A stretch of 64,000 bases of DNA from E44-bin32 sp034430595 (GCA_034430595.1 DAOUEL010000090.1:46019-110018); one strand, 5' to 3'; positions 25,061 through 33,804 are shown, counted from the first letter of the stretch. Program-made: numbers and translations. The notes: a model not told the origin generated them from the letters alone.

Positions 25061-26500
25061 ATGAGTGGAGTCAAACGCGGGAATCGCAAGAGCATAAATA
25101 TCCCCCCGGCACTGATCAAGGTGCTGGCCGGGGCGTTTGTGGTTGCGGGTCTGCTCTCCATTTATCTGGTCTACAGCGCGGTTCGTGATCTTGCTGCCAG
25201 CTGGTCGGGCAGTGGCCTGCCGTCTTTTTCGATCTCGCGCGGCTCGGGCACGGAGACCTCCGGTGAAGCCGGAGCAACCGCGACCGTCGCCCCACTGGAG
25301 CAGCTGCCGGATCCCTGGAAGGGGAACGAACGGGTAACGGTTCTCCTGATGGGGCTCGACTACCGGGATTGGGAGAGCGGTGAAGGTCCGCCGCGCACCG
25401 ATTCGATGATGCTGGCTACCATCGATCCGGTCTCGGAGACCGCCGGCATGCTCTCGATCCCACGCGACCTGTGGGTCGAGATCCCGGGCTACAGCCACGG
25501 GCGCATCAACACGGCTTACTTCCTCGGTGAGCGGGATCGCTTGCCTGGTGGTGGTCCGGAACTGGCCGTGAAAACTGTTGAGAATTTTCTTGGCGTGCCG
25601 ATCAATTACTTCGTGCAGATTGATTTTACGGCCTTTGAGCGCATGGTGGACGAGATGGGCGGCGTCGAAATCAACGTGCCGTCCGAGATCACGGTCGATC
25701 CGATTGGACCTCACAACACGGTTACGCTCGAACCCGGTGTCCAGACTCTGACTGGACCGGAAGCACTGGCTTATGCCCGCAACCGCCATACCGATGGCGG
25801 CGATTTCGACCGCGCCCAGCGTCAACAGCAGGTTGCGCTGGCGATCCGGTCTCAAATCCTGCGCCTGAACATGCTTCCAACGATGATCGCCAAAGCCCCG
25901 GCACTGTACAACGACCTGGCGGAGGGTATCCGTACCAATCTGACTCTGAACCAGATGATCTCGCTTGGCCTTCTGGCTCTTCAAATTTCCCCCGAGAAGG
26001 TCAGCCAGGGCGTCATCGCACCTCCGGATATGGTCACGCTCGAATCAGTGACCTATGGCGGCGAGCAAGCTCAGGTGCTCAAACCGGTGCCCGATCAAAT
26101 CCGGCTGCTGCGCGACCAGGTCTTTGCCGCGACGAGCGCTATCGGCCCTTCGATATCTGTTGAGGATCCAGCCGTCGCCGCAAAGAGCGAAAACGCCAAG
26201 GTGGCCGTGCTGAACGGAGCCGGGGAAGAAGGCCTGGCAAGCCGCTTCGCGGATGCCCTGCAGGCGCTAGGTTTCACCGTCACGGAGATTGGCAATGCAG
26301 ATCGCATGGATTACCCCACGACGCGCATCGTCGATTACACCGGTAATCCCTATACGGCACAGTACCTGGTTGATTTGATGGATCTGACCCAATCCCAGGT
26401 TCTCTTTCAGACCCAGCCTGACAATGAGGTCGACCTTGCTCTGGTGGTCGGCTACGATTGGCAGGAGCTGTTCGCCAAGCTGACGGCTGCTCAAAACTAG
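25061..26500 (+). CDS. LytR-CpsA-Psr (LCP) family protein with LytR C-terminal domain
   Basis: LCP proteins transfer lipid-linked glycopolymers to the cell wall or other envelope acceptors. The 479-residue protein has an N-terminal membrane anchor (about residues 22-45). The LCP catalytic region follows: LLMGLDYRDWESGEG, RTDSMMLATIDP, SIPRDLWVEIPGYS, RINTAYFLGE and YARNRHTDGGDFDRAQRQQ. The last of these holds the Arg residues that contact the pyrophosphate. Residues from about 380 form a LytR_C domain (VAVLNGAGEEGLASRFADAL). A terminator follows at 26529. The role in this organism depends on its envelope type, which the window does not settle. Confidence 0.92.
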   Translation: MSGVKRGNRKSINIPPALIKVLAGAFVVAGLLSIYLVYSAVRDLAASWSGSGLPSFSISRGSGTETSGEAGATATVAPLEQLPDPWKGNERVTVLLMGLDYRDWESGEGPPRTDSMMLATIDPVSETAGMLSIPRDLWVEIPGYSHGRINTAYFLGERDRLPGGGPELAVKTVENFLGVPINYFVQIDFTAFERMVDEMGGVEINVPSEITVDPIGPHNTVTLEPGVQTLTGPEALAYARNRHTDGGDFDRAQRQQQVALAIRSQILRLNMLPTMIAKAPALYNDLAEGIRTNLTLNQMISLGLLALQISPEKVSQGVIAPPDMVTLESVTYGGEQAQVLKPVPDQIRLLRDQVFAATSAIGPSISVEDPAVAAKSENAKVAVLNGAGEEGLASRFADALQALGFTVTEIGNADRMDYPTTRIVDYTGNPYTAQYLVDLMDLTQSQVLFQTQPDNEVDLALVVGYDWQELFAKLTAAQN

Positions 26501-26528
26501 CAGCGAGCCTTCAGGATTCGCTTCGCTG

Positions 26529-26553
26529 GACCGTCGAAAACGGCGGTCTTTTT
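26529..26553 (+). terminator. Intrinsic terminator after the LCP gene
   Basis: GACCGTC (26529-26535) pairs with GGCGGTC (26542-26548), including one T-G wobble, around GAAAAC, and is followed by five T. It lies 28 bases after the LCP stop, between convergent genes. Confidence 0.75.
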
Positions 26554-26587
26554 CATTTCGCCGGTTTGAAAGATATGTCCATCGATC

Positions 26588-27103
26588 TCAGGGGAAGATC
26601 AACACGGCCGCCAGGCCGGCCAGCAGGCCGATCAATCCGCCGGCGATGACGTCAGTCGGATAGTGCAGACCCATCAGGACGCGCGCCAGCGAGACGAGCG
26701 GTGCCCAGAACACAAGCAGAACCGCCAGCCAGGCCGGCCCCCAGCCAATAGCGAGCACAGCCAGCATCATCGCCCGGGCGGCATGTCCAGAGGGGAATGA
26801 GTGTGGATCTGAGCGGCGGTAAATGGCGCCCCACTCGCCGGCCGGGCGCTCACGGCGGATCCGGAATTTAATTAATAGCACGATCACTGCCAGAGCCAAA
26901 ACCGCCAGCGTGACTCTGGCTGCCAGACTTTTCCAGGGCTCAGGGGCGCTGAGCCAGAGCAAACCCAGGCCGGCAAGCCAGAACCACGAATCGCCTGAGT
27001 GAGCCAGCAGGATCGCCACGCGACGCCGGTTCCCGGGGCGATCAGCCACACCAAGCCGCTTCAGCCAGCGTTGATCGAATTCGTTCCAGCGCTCAGAATT
27101 CAT
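26588..27103 (-). CDS. PAP2-family phosphatase
   Basis: This is a 171-residue membrane protein with the three PAP2 signature blocks in order: KFRIRRERP (KX6RP type), PSGHA, and SLARVLMGLHYPTDV (SRX5HX3D, with Leu-Ala replacing the usual first positions but Arg, His and Asp present). Such enzymes dephosphorylate lipid phosphates such as undecaprenyl pyrophosphate or phosphatidic acid. About four to five transmembrane helices surround the motifs, and the active site would face outward. The start overlaps the stop of the preceding nucleotidyltransferase gene (ATGA). Confidence 0.88.
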   Translation of the reverse strand: MNSERWNEFDQRWLKRLGVADRPGNRRRVAILLAHSGDSWFWLAGLGLLWLSAPEPWKSLAARVTLAVLALAVIVLLIKFRIRRERPAGEWGAIYRRSDPHSFPSGHAARAMMLAVLAIGWGPAWLAVLLVFWAPLVSLARVLMGLHYPTDVIAGGLIGLLAGLAAVLIFP

Positions 27104-27888
27104 TTCGCAGTTGTATCCCGGGATAGCTCACGATCAAGAAGCTCAACCTGCACCGGCTTATCGGCGTCCATCGCCAGCTCGGCGTAAGGAGAAACCGTGG
27201 CATGGCCTTTTAGTTTCAATCGTGTGCTGACCTTCCGTTCGGCGTCCTCCAGGGTCAGCTGGCGGGTCAGAGCCAGGAGGAGCAAGTCCCAGCCCAGGAG
27301 TGAAGCCTGGCGAAAAACGCTTTTACGGGCGGCGATAAGACGTTCCCAGAACGCCTCTCGCTCAGCGAGGTCAACCCGCAACACATTCAAGTCCCCGCCG
27401 CAATACTCACCACTTCGAATTCGCAGATAGGAGCGGTTTGAGCCCGGAAAGCGCTGCTCCATCACCTCGCGTGTGACCACGGCGTAATCCAGGTCGGCAT
27501 TCACCTGCTCCGCAGCCCCAATCCGCCAGTCCACGATCTCAGGCGTGATGGATGGAATGTCACATGAAGCGAGCAGTACATGTTCGCCCGCTGGTCGAAC
27601 GCGGCGGACGAATTCCAGGGCCGCCTTGATGTTGGCCAGCATTCCCATCCCCTCCGGGATGTACTCGATCGTTTTTGCGCTCTGCAGGCTGGTTCCGGGC
27701 TGCAGGCCAACGAGAACGATCTGTTCCACCCGCCGGGCATTTGAAAGCGCGTCGATCACCCATTGGACCATCGGCCGTCCGCCAACCTTGATCAGGGCCT
27801 TGTTCTTTCCACCCGCGATCTCGTAAAGCGGATCCTCGATGGTCGGATGACCTCCAGCCAGGACAATCGCGTCCATGGTCTCCCTCAC
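27100..27888 (-). CDS. MobA-like NTP transferase domain protein
   Basis: The 262-residue protein begins with a nucleotidyltransferase signature (MDAIVLAGG, then KNKALIKVGGRPMVQWVIDAL) and has an acidic metal-binding segment (LLASCDIPSITPEIVDW). This is the GT-A-like fold used for molybdenum cofactor cytidylyl or guanylyl transfer and for sugar nucleotide synthesis. The lysine in the first loop is displaced by a short insertion (HPTIEDPLYEIAGGKNK). The substrate is unknown. The start may be GTG 27888, which overlaps the upstream stop (GTGA), or ATG 27876. Neighbours on both sides overlap it, so it belongs to a tight operon. Confidence 0.78.
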   Translation of the reverse strand: MRETMDAIVLAGGHPTIEDPLYEIAGGKNKALIKVGGRPMVQWVIDALSNARRVEQIVLVGLQPGTSLQSAKTIEYIPEGMGMLANIKAALEFVRRVRPAGEHVLLASCDIPSITPEIVDWRIGAAEQVNADLDYAVVTREVMEQRFPGSNRSYLRIRSGEYCGGDLNVLRVDLAEREAFWERLIAARKSVFRQASLLGWDLLLLALTRQLTLEDAERKVSTRLKLKGHATVSPYAELAMDADKPVQVELLDRELSRDTTAK

Positions 27889-28304
27889 TCCGTATTCGGT
27901 CTGGGTCTGGCAGGCCGTAGAGTGGCTTCTGGCCCGGCCTTATCCGCTTCCCATAAGCAGCTTTCCAGATCGACCCGGCCATGTGCGTCGAACTGCACGC
28001 CCTCCTGCTCCAGCAAAGCCCTTTGGATTTCGCGTCCTGGGCGTAAGCTGCTCTCACCGCGTGCATTGAGCACACGGTGCCAGGGAACATCCGGGGGACA
28101 GCTCGAGAGCGCGTAACCGACCCAGCGGGCCCTGACACGTTCGTAGGCCAGCGGATCGATTCCGGCGGGGGGTGGAATCATCGCCGCCAGCCGCCCATAG
28201 GTGCTGACCCGCCCGGCTGGAATCTCACAGCAGAGTTGGTAAACTTGGGGATCAAACTCGGCGCGCGGCTTGGAAGGCATCTCGGTCGTGGCTCCAGGCA
28301 TCAT
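27885..28304 (-). CDS. Alkyltransferase-like (ATL) protein
   Basis: The protein has the DNA-binding fold of O6-alkylguanine-DNA alkyltransferase (VYQLCCEIPAGRVSTYGRLA, RWVGYALSS). The active-site PCHRV is replaced by PWHRV (VPWHRVLNARGE), so the alkyl-accepting cysteine is a tryptophan. ATL proteins (Atl1, YbaZ) bind O6-alkylguanine, flip it and hand the lesion to nucleotide excision repair. At 139 residues it is slightly longer than YbaZ, with an Arg/Pro-rich tail. The ATG overlaps the stop of the preceding gene. It complements the tag gene near the window start. Confidence 0.87.
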   Translation of the reverse strand: MMPGATTEMPSKPRAEFDPQVYQLCCEIPAGRVSTYGRLAAMIPPPAGIDPLAYERVRARWVGYALSSCPPDVPWHRVLNARGESSLRPGREIQRALLEQEGVQFDAHGRVDLESCLWEADKAGPEATLRPARPRPNTE

Positions 28305-29221
28305 TCGTTAAGTTTACGCAGCTGTGGTTTGAGATCCAAGCGAACAATAAGTTCTTCCAGCTCACTCTGCGTGAGCCGACGGTTTTTACCGGAGGCGGCG
28401 ATCAGCGCCGCCTCCATCATGTTCGTGCCAAATGTACGGCCATCAATGACTGGCGTCGATGTGACCAGGGTTGCGGCGCCGGCCTGCCTGAAACGTTCGA
28501 CATCGTCCTCGGTCGTCGTATTGGTAACGATGATCTTGGCTGGAAGTTCGGCCGGCATGTAGCGGCGGATGTAGTGGCAGTCGCCGGCGATGACGGTTGC
28601 CCAGCGGTAGTACCGGCCCCAGCGCGGTCGGCTTTGCTCCTGTTTCTCGCCGGTTGGATAGAGCCATTCAAAGGGCACTCGGCCGACAATAGGCAGCAGC
28701 AGTCGGGCCAATATAGACACCGCGCGCTGGCTATGCAGCGGGATTGGCAGCCCCAGGCCGAACATCAGGTCGCCGATGACGCACTCATACCCCCCGGCCA
28801 GGAAGCTGTGAGCCATCCCCCAGCGGTCAGCGCCGCTGGTGATGAGTGCCCGCCGGGGTCTGTCAGCGAGGTCAATATGCTCATCAATGAATCCGGCCAG
28901 TCGCGATTCAAGCGTGTTCTTCAACCCGGAACCATCTGCAATCGGGGTACGGGTTACGTCGCGCACCAGGTGCTGGACCGTGTAGAGCGGGTAAACACGA
29001 TCCTCGACCTGCAGCGATAGGTCCGTCCCGCCAACCCCGAAGGCATCTACCACCCCGTCCAATTCCCGGAACAATTGGGCGGCGCGCTGCATGTCACCGT
29101 CAGTGCCGATGCGCTCGATTCGGACTTGCTGTCCGAGCAGTTCAACCTGGACCGATTTATCCCGCTTCGATGAGCCAATGCTAATGCTGACTGCTCGTCT
29201 CACAGCGCCTCCCGCTGCCAT
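28301..29221 (-). CDS. Conserved protein of a family labelled quinate 5-dehydrogenase; function unproven
   Basis: The 306-residue sequence starts RRAVSISIGSSKRDKSVQVELLG and contains RIGTDGDMQRAAQLFREL, VDAFGVGGTDL and IIVTNTTTEDDVERFRQAG. From memory this resembles a bacterial family (seen in Thermus and Chloroflexi) that databases call quinate 5-dehydrogenase. I do not see a classical shikimate dehydrogenase active site, so the label should be treated with care. The start ATG 29221 lies five bases after the nadE stop; an upstream TTG at 29239 is less likely. Its end overlaps the ATL gene. Confidence 0.6.
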   Translation of the reverse strand: MAAGGAVRRAVSISIGSSKRDKSVQVELLGQQVRIERIGTDGDMQRAAQLFRELDGVVDAFGVGGTDLSLQVEDRVYPLYTVQHLVRDVTRTPIADGSGLKNTLESRLAGFIDEHIDLADRPRRALITSGADRWGMAHSFLAGGYECVIGDLMFGLGLPIPLHSQRAVSILARLLLPIVGRVPFEWLYPTGEKQEQSRPRWGRYYRWATVIAGDCHYIRRYMPAELPAKIIVTNTTTEDDVERFRQAGAATLVTSTPVIDGRTFGTNMMEAALIAASGKNRRLTQSELEELIVRLDLKPQLRKLNE

Positions 29222-29226
29222 GCTGA

Positions 29227-30060
29227 TCAGGTTCCCCAATCCCGCAGGTAGAGAAAATCGTAGCCCACTGTGCGGTTGCTCAATTTCGCGATCGGTGGGA
29301 GCACACGTTTGTACTGCGTCTGGCGGATGCGCTCGACGACATTTTGTACGAAGACTTGATCAAAACCGGCCTCGATACACGCCTGCAGTGAGTAGCGTTG
29401 ATCGACCAACTTATGGAGCAGGAGATCGACATCGGCATAGGTGAATCCCAGCTCGCCTTCGTCGGTTTGACCAACCCACAGATCGGCTGAGGGCGGCTTC
29501 TGGACAATCACGTCGGGGACTCCGATCGCACGTGCCAACTGCCGGACCTGAGTCTTATAGAGGTCGCCAAGTGGATTGAGAGCACTGGCGCTGTCGCCAA
29601 AGAGCGTTGTATAGCCGAGCAGGAGTTCGGTCTTGTTGCCGGTTCCGACCACCAGGCCATCGAAGGCAGCCGAGTGGTCATAAAGCACGATCATGCGCGC
29701 CCGGGCCATCACGTTGCCGCGCCGGATTTGATCCATCTCCGGATGAGCTTCGAAGTAAGGCTCAACCATTGGTGTGATGTCATAGGATTTCGTCTGGACG
29801 CCTGATTTCTCGATCACAAGCTGTGCGTGTCCGGTGGCTTCCGGGCTCGAGGCTGCATACGGCAGGGTTAACGCAAGGACATTTTCGGATCCCAGCGCCT
29901 CGGCGGCAAGGAGACAGGAAAGTGCCGAATCAACGCCGCCTGAGACTCCGATGACGCCGCGCTCAAATCCGGCCCTCTGGACTTCTGAGCGGATGAATCC
30001 GGTCAGAATGCGGGTGGTGAGTTCAGGGTTGATGGCAAGTGGATCCTGGTTTTCCGCCAT
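29227..30060 (-). CDS. nadE: NAD+ synthase, ammonia-type domain only
   Basis: NadE adenylates nicotinate adenine dinucleotide and replaces the carboxylate with an amide, giving NAD+. The ATP-pyrophosphatase loop GVSGGVDSALS is near residue 37, followed by GTGNKTELLLGY and ADLWVGQTDEGELG. The 277-residue protein lacks the N-terminal glutaminase domain found in glutamine-dependent enzymes. A separate carbon-nitrogen hydrolase gene ends only 19 bases upstream and may supply ammonia. AAGGAG precedes ATG 30060, so the longer reading to 30102 is rejected. Confidence 0.93.
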   Translation of the reverse strand: MAENQDPLAINPELTTRILTGFIRSEVQRAGFERGVIGVSGGVDSALSCLLAAEALGSENVLALTLPYAASSPEATGHAQLVIEKSGVQTKSYDITPMVEPYFEAHPEMDQIRRGNVMARARMIVLYDHSAAFDGLVVGTGNKTELLLGYTTLFGDSASALNPLGDLYKTQVRQLARAIGVPDVIVQKPPSADLWVGQTDEGELGFTYADVDLLLHKLVDQRYSLQACIEAGFDQVFVQNVVERIRQTQYKRVLPPIAKLSNRTVGYDFLYLRDWGT

Positions 30061-30079
30061 GAACTGCTCCTTCCGGCCG

Positions 30080-30964
30080 CTACTGCGCTTCGGACCGGTC
30101 ATGCAGCAGATGTGTCGAATCGAGAATACGCGCCAGTTCCTTCGACATCAAGTTTGTGCGCTCATCCCGCAGTAGCGGCAGGCGGGCGCGCGTCCGGTGC
30201 AGCTGAGCCAGATCAAGCTCGGCAAACGTGAGCGCAGGTTCGAAATCTGGACCCCGTACGAGCAGCGCGCCATCCGGGTCGAAAACTGTCGCTCCACCCC
30301 AGAAATTCAGGCCATCTTCGTATCCAACCCGGTTGGTATGAGCAACGAATACGGTAAATAAGCTGGCATAGGCTTGATTGATACGCTCAACCCAGTGTGC
30401 TGATTCCAGCCGGCCGGCATTTGAGAGGCCGCGGCCGGGTGAGGCGGATATGAGAACCAACAATTCCGCGCCATCGAGCCAGAGCAGATAAGGAGGGGAA
30501 GCATGCCAGAAGTCCTCGCAGATCAGCATGCCGACCCGGCCAAAGCGGGTTTCAAACGCTCGCACCGAGTCTCCCCAGGCGAAGAACCGTCCCTCATCGA
30601 AGAGCCCATAGGTTGGCAGGTAGACCTTGCGGTGGACATGGACTACCGCTCCCCGGGAAAGGTAAGCAGCCGCGATGTAGAAACGATGCCGTCGTTCCGC
30701 CTCGACAAAGCCGACAACCAGATCGAGCTCCATGCTTGCCTGCAGCAGTTGATTAAAAACGGGATCGTCGTTGCTCGGCCGCAGGGCGACTTCAGGCGTA
30801 AGGTCCTGCAGTACGTACCCGGTCAGCGAGAGCTCGGGGAAGACCAGCAGGTCGGTTTTTTCCTCGCGCGCACGCTGAATCAATACCAGGTGCTGGGCCA
30901 AGTTCGCATCGAGGTCTCCAAGTACCGTGTTGATTTGAGCTAGGCCAAGTTTGAGTTTTGACAT
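30080..30964 (-). CDS. Carbon-nitrogen hydrolase, probable glutaminase partner of NadE
   Basis: This 294-residue nitrilase-superfamily enzyme has the Glu-Lys-Cys triad: Glu in LVFPELSLTGY, Lys in VHRKVYLPTYG and Cys in MLICEDFWHAS. The segments LAQINTVLGDLDAN and YLPTYGLFDEGRFF are those found in the glutaminase domain of two-domain NAD+ synthetases. With nadE immediately downstream, it probably delivers ammonia from glutamine to NadE as a separate subunit. GAGGAG precedes ATG 30964. Confidence 0.85.
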   Translation of the reverse strand: MSKLKLGLAQINTVLGDLDANLAQHLVLIQRAREEKTDLLVFPELSLTGYVLQDLTPEVALRPSNDDPVFNQLLQASMELDLVVGFVEAERRHRFYIAAAYLSRGAVVHVHRKVYLPTYGLFDEGRFFAWGDSVRAFETRFGRVGMLICEDFWHASPPYLLWLDGAELLVLISASPGRGLSNAGRLESAHWVERINQAYASLFTVFVAHTNRVGYEDGLNFWGGATVFDPDGALLVRGPDFEPALTFAELDLAQLHRTRARLPLLRDERTNLMSKELARILDSTHLLHDRSEAQ

Positions 30965-31036
30965 GCAACTCCTCAGGGCTGATTGCGATTGGGGTCGATC
31001 GCGGCGGGCAGGCGGGCGTGTTTTTTTCACCCGCTG

Positions 31037-31792
31037 TCAGCGGTCACCTCTATGGAAGGATATCAGCAAAGCCGAGGCTCCGACAATGGTCAGGACCAGC
31101 CCGGCCAGGGTATCAAGCCGCAGGTTGGTGATGACCGGTACCGGGTCGGCCCGCACCAGGCTGGCGAGCAGGATGCCGAGCGCGAGTGCGGTAAAGCTCA
31201 TTGCCGCGCGCCGGCCGTTCGGCAATCGGCTCGATACTGTGTGATTGAGAAGTGCGAAGGCTGCCAGGAGCGGCAGCAAACCGAGCAGTGCGGCCGGCCA
31301 GCGTGCTATTCGCGTGCCGAACATATCTGCCGTCGTGAAGAGCGCAAGCGAAGCCTGCAGCGGCTGGCCATACGCACACCCATCCAGCCAACAGCCGGTC
31401 CAGCAGCTCATGCCCACGATCAAGGCAGGTAGGGCAAACTGGTCGACGGTTATAAGCAGGGGCTCTTTCGAAATACGCGTGTACAACCAGATTCCGAGCA
31501 GACCGCCGATCAACCCGCCGCTCCCGCTTAAGCCGCCCTGCCAGAGCCAGAGCAGTTCGAAGGGATGTTCGAGATAATACCTGCTGAACGTCGCCGCGAA
31601 GCTAAGCCGGGCCAGGGCCAGGCCGATCGCAAGCGCCAGTGCGGCTGCAGGCAGCAGGTCGTGGGATGCTTGCGACGGAGCCTGGCGGTCCGGGTTTTGA
31701 AGGATCAACCACAGCATCCCAAGCAGCACACCGGCCGTGAAAACCCATGGGTACGTGATGTCGGCACCTCCGTGCAGCAAGCAATCATACAC
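31037..31792 (-). CDS. Lgt-like membrane protein, probably not a standard diacylglyceryl transferase
   Basis: This polytopic membrane protein has about seven hydrophobic segments. GGLSGSGGLIGGLLG resembles the prolipoprotein diacylglyceryl transferase motif GGMSFHGGLIG, but the His is a Ser. The ARxGNF region is replaced by CWTGCWLDGCAYGQP. It therefore looks like a divergent Lgt-fold protein that lacks key residues. The start is uncertain: the frame stays open to 31885, but that end overlaps a divergent -10 box, so I use the GTG at 31792. A GGAGG just inside this region suggests an even later start is possible. Confidence 0.55.
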   Translation of the reverse strand: MYDCLLHGGADITYPWVFTAGVLLGMLWLILQNPDRQAPSQASHDLLPAAALALAIGLALARLSFAATFSRYYLEHPFELLWLWQGGLSGSGGLIGGLLGIWLYTRISKEPLLITVDQFALPALIVGMSCWTGCWLDGCAYGQPLQASLALFTTADMFGTRIARWPAALLGLLPLLAAFALLNHTVSSRLPNGRRAAMSFTALALGILLASLVRADPVPVITNLRLDTLAGLVLTIVGASALLISFHRGDR

Positions 31793-31868
31793 CGCCGCGC
31801 GAGGCACATCAATCCGATCGAGCGGCGGTTTGCACTCCTTGTATATTTCATTCGTACCCGGGCGAATG

Positions 31869-31874
31869 TATAAT
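31869..31874 (+). promoter_or_regulatory. -10 box upstream of the GNAT gene
   Basis: A perfect TATAAT lies 29 bases before ATG 31903. The only nearby -35 candidate, TTTCAT at 31846-31851 with a 17-base spacer, is weak. Confidence 0.45.
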
Positions 31875-31902
31875 CGGCTACCCAAACGAGGAGATGGCGG
31901 AT

Positions 31903-33051
31903 ATGTCTGAGCTAATGATTAGTGCAGTTTCTTCTCCTGATGAATTGATGGAGTTCATCAGCTTCCCGTGGAAGGTTTACAAGGGGAATCCCTACTGGGT
32001 TCCACCTCTGATCTCGGAACGTAAAGTCTTCCTCGATCCCGAGAAGAATGCGTTTTTTGAGCACGCGCGTGCCAAATATTTCATCGCACGTCGGGGCGGT
32101 GAGTCGGTAGGTACGATCGCGGCCTTCACAAATGAGAAGTACAACGAATTCCAGGACGTGAACCTTGGTTTCTTCGGTTTCTTCGAGGTACTTGAGGACC
32201 CCGAAGCGGCGCAAGCTTTGCTGAGTGCGGCCGAGGGTTGGGTCAGGGAGGCCGGACATAACTCAATCCTGGGACCGGCGCAGTTTTCAACGAATGATGA
32301 GTCGTTCCTGCTCATCGACGGGTTTGATGACCCGCCGCGCGCTTTGATGACCTACAACCCGCCCTACTACAAGGACTATATCGAGGCGGCGGGGTTGAAG
32401 AAGGCGATGGATGTCTGGGCTTACTCGATCAGCGTGCCGGACTTTATGCAGAACGTTCCCGAGAAATTGGTTCGAGTGGCCGAGAAAGTGCGCGAACGCT
32501 TCAACCTGCATATCCGCCCGATCCGGATGAAAGAATTCGAGGCCGAGGTCGAGCGCTTCAAGGTAGTCTACAACAGCTCATGGGAGCGTAACTGGGGCTT
32601 TGTACCGATGACGGATGCGGAGATCGATCACCTGGCGGCGAGCTTGAAACCGATCATCGACCCCGACCTAGTGCTGATGGTCGAGGTAGACGGGAAAGTG
32701 GTTGGAAGCTCGCTATCCATTCCGGACATGAATCAGGCCCTGCTCCCTGCCTATCCACGCCCCGGAAAGCCGGAGGCGCTGACCATGGCGCAGTTGTTCT
32801 GGAACTGGAAAGTGCGGCATAAGGTCGAGTGGCTGCGGGTGGTAGCTTTGGGCGTGCTGCCGCAGTACCGGGCGAAGGGTGTCGATGCGTTGATGTATCT
32901 GGAAACGGCCAAGCGGGCGGCTCCCAAGGGCTATAAGCGGGCTGAGATGAGCTGGATTCTTGAGACGAACCAAATGATGAACCGCTCCATCCGCATGCTC
33001 GGTGGCGAAGTCTATAAAACCTACCGCATGTTCGAAAAGCCAGTCCGCTGA
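31903..33051 (+). CDS. GNAT-fold N-acetyltransferase-like protein
   Basis: The 382-residue protein has an N-terminal part with the pattern FPWKVYKGNPYWVPPLI...FFEHARAKYFIARRGGESVGTIAAF. Its C-terminal part has acyl-CoA-fold strands (VALGVLPQYRAKGVDALMYLE). This is a widespread bacterial family whose substrate is unknown. GAGGAG (31888-31893) is nine bases from ATG 31903, so I choose that over ATG 31894, which would be one base from the ribosome site. A hairpin follows at 33077. It is monocistronic in appearance, being divergent from the Lgt-like gene. Confidence 0.75.
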   Translation: MSELMISAVSSPDELMEFISFPWKVYKGNPYWVPPLISERKVFLDPEKNAFFEHARAKYFIARRGGESVGTIAAFTNEKYNEFQDVNLGFFGFFEVLEDPEAAQALLSAAEGWVREAGHNSILGPAQFSTNDESFLLIDGFDDPPRALMTYNPPYYKDYIEAAGLKKAMDVWAYSISVPDFMQNVPEKLVRVAEKVRERFNLHIRPIRMKEFEAEVERFKVVYNSSWERNWGFVPMTDAEIDHLAASLKPIIDPDLVLMVEVDGKVVGSSLSIPDMNQALLPAYPRPGKPEALTMAQLFWNWKVRHKVEWLRVVALGVLPQYRAKGVDALMYLETAKRAAPKGYKRAEMSWILETNQMMNRSIRMLGGEVYKTYRMFEKPVR

Positions 33052-33076
33052 AGCGCCTGGGTGAGTCCAAGGATCG

Positions 33077-33120
33077 GACATTCAGCGGTTTGTGCTGAAT
33101 GTCTGCTGGTTGTCTGTTTT
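33077..33120 (+). terminator. Probable terminator after the GNAT gene
   Basis: GACATTCAGC (33077-33086) and GCTGAATGTC (33094-33103) form a perfect ten-pair stem with a seven-base loop. The following sequence is T-rich but interrupted (TGCTGGTTGTCTGTTTT), so termination may be inefficient. Confidence 0.5.
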
Positions 33121-33192
33121 CCGGCATGATGAAATAACGTTCCTGCCCTATCCTCAAATCAATCGAAAGTGTGGAGGAGAAAGGAGCCCTGG

Positions 33193-33804
33193 GTGTTCGA
33201 ATCAGCATTGTTTCCGAATCTGCTCTACCTGGTCCTTGTAGCCGGGATCTGGATTGCAGCTCTTGCAGTCGTCAGCCCGGGTACGGGCGTGTTGGAACTG
33301 CTGGCGTTGGTGACGCTGGGAGCGGCCGGGCTGGGGACTCTGGTCGCACCGCTCAATTCGTGGGCACTCCTGCTGCTGACTGCAGGCGCTGTATTTTTTG
33401 TGCTCTCGCTGCGCTTCATCAAGCCGGAAATTGGTTTGCTCCTGTCCGCGCTGGCCTTCAGCATCGGGTCGACCTTTTTGTTTCAACCGGCAGAGGGCAT
33501 CGTGGCGGTCCATCCGGTCCTGGCGTTGGTCGTATCGCTGCTCACGATCGGATACTTCTGGCTGGCCGTCCGAAATACGCTCCTGGCGCAGCGTTCGCGC
33601 CCGACGATTGACCTCTCGCGCGTGATCGGTGCGATCGGGGAGGTGCGGACGCCGCTCGACCCGCAGGGTTCGATCTATGCCCTGGGAGAGCTCTGGACGG
33701 CGCATAGTGACACGCCGGTCCAGCCCGGTGAGCATGTGCGGGTGCTGGCCCGTGAAGGTTTGATCTTGTCGGTAGAACCGTCTGAACACGAAAAGACTCA
33801 TTGA
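33193..33804 (+). CDS. NfeD-family membrane protein
   Basis: This is a 203-residue protein with four transmembrane helices followed by an OB-fold-like C-terminal domain (IGAIGEVRTPLDPQGSIYALGELWTA, then VQPGEHVRVLAREGLILSVEP), the hallmark of NfeD. NfeD proteins are encoded beside SPFH/slipin genes and are thought to help organise membrane microdomains. The next gene, 23 bases downstream, is a slipin. AAGGAG at 33181-33186 is six bases before GTG 33193; the longer reading from GTG 33169 has no better ribosome site. It lacks the ClpP-like protease domain of long NfeD proteins. Confidence 0.87.
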   Translation: MFESALFPNLLYLVLVAGIWIAALAVVSPGTGVLELLALVTLGAAGLGTLVAPLNSWALLLLTAGAVFFVLSLRFIKPEIGLLLSALAFSIGSTFLFQPAEGIVAVHPVLALVVSLLTIGYFWLAVRNTLLAQRSRPTIDLSRVIGAIGEVRTPLDPQGSIYALGELWTAHSDTPVQPGEHVRVLAREGLILSVEPSEHEKTH

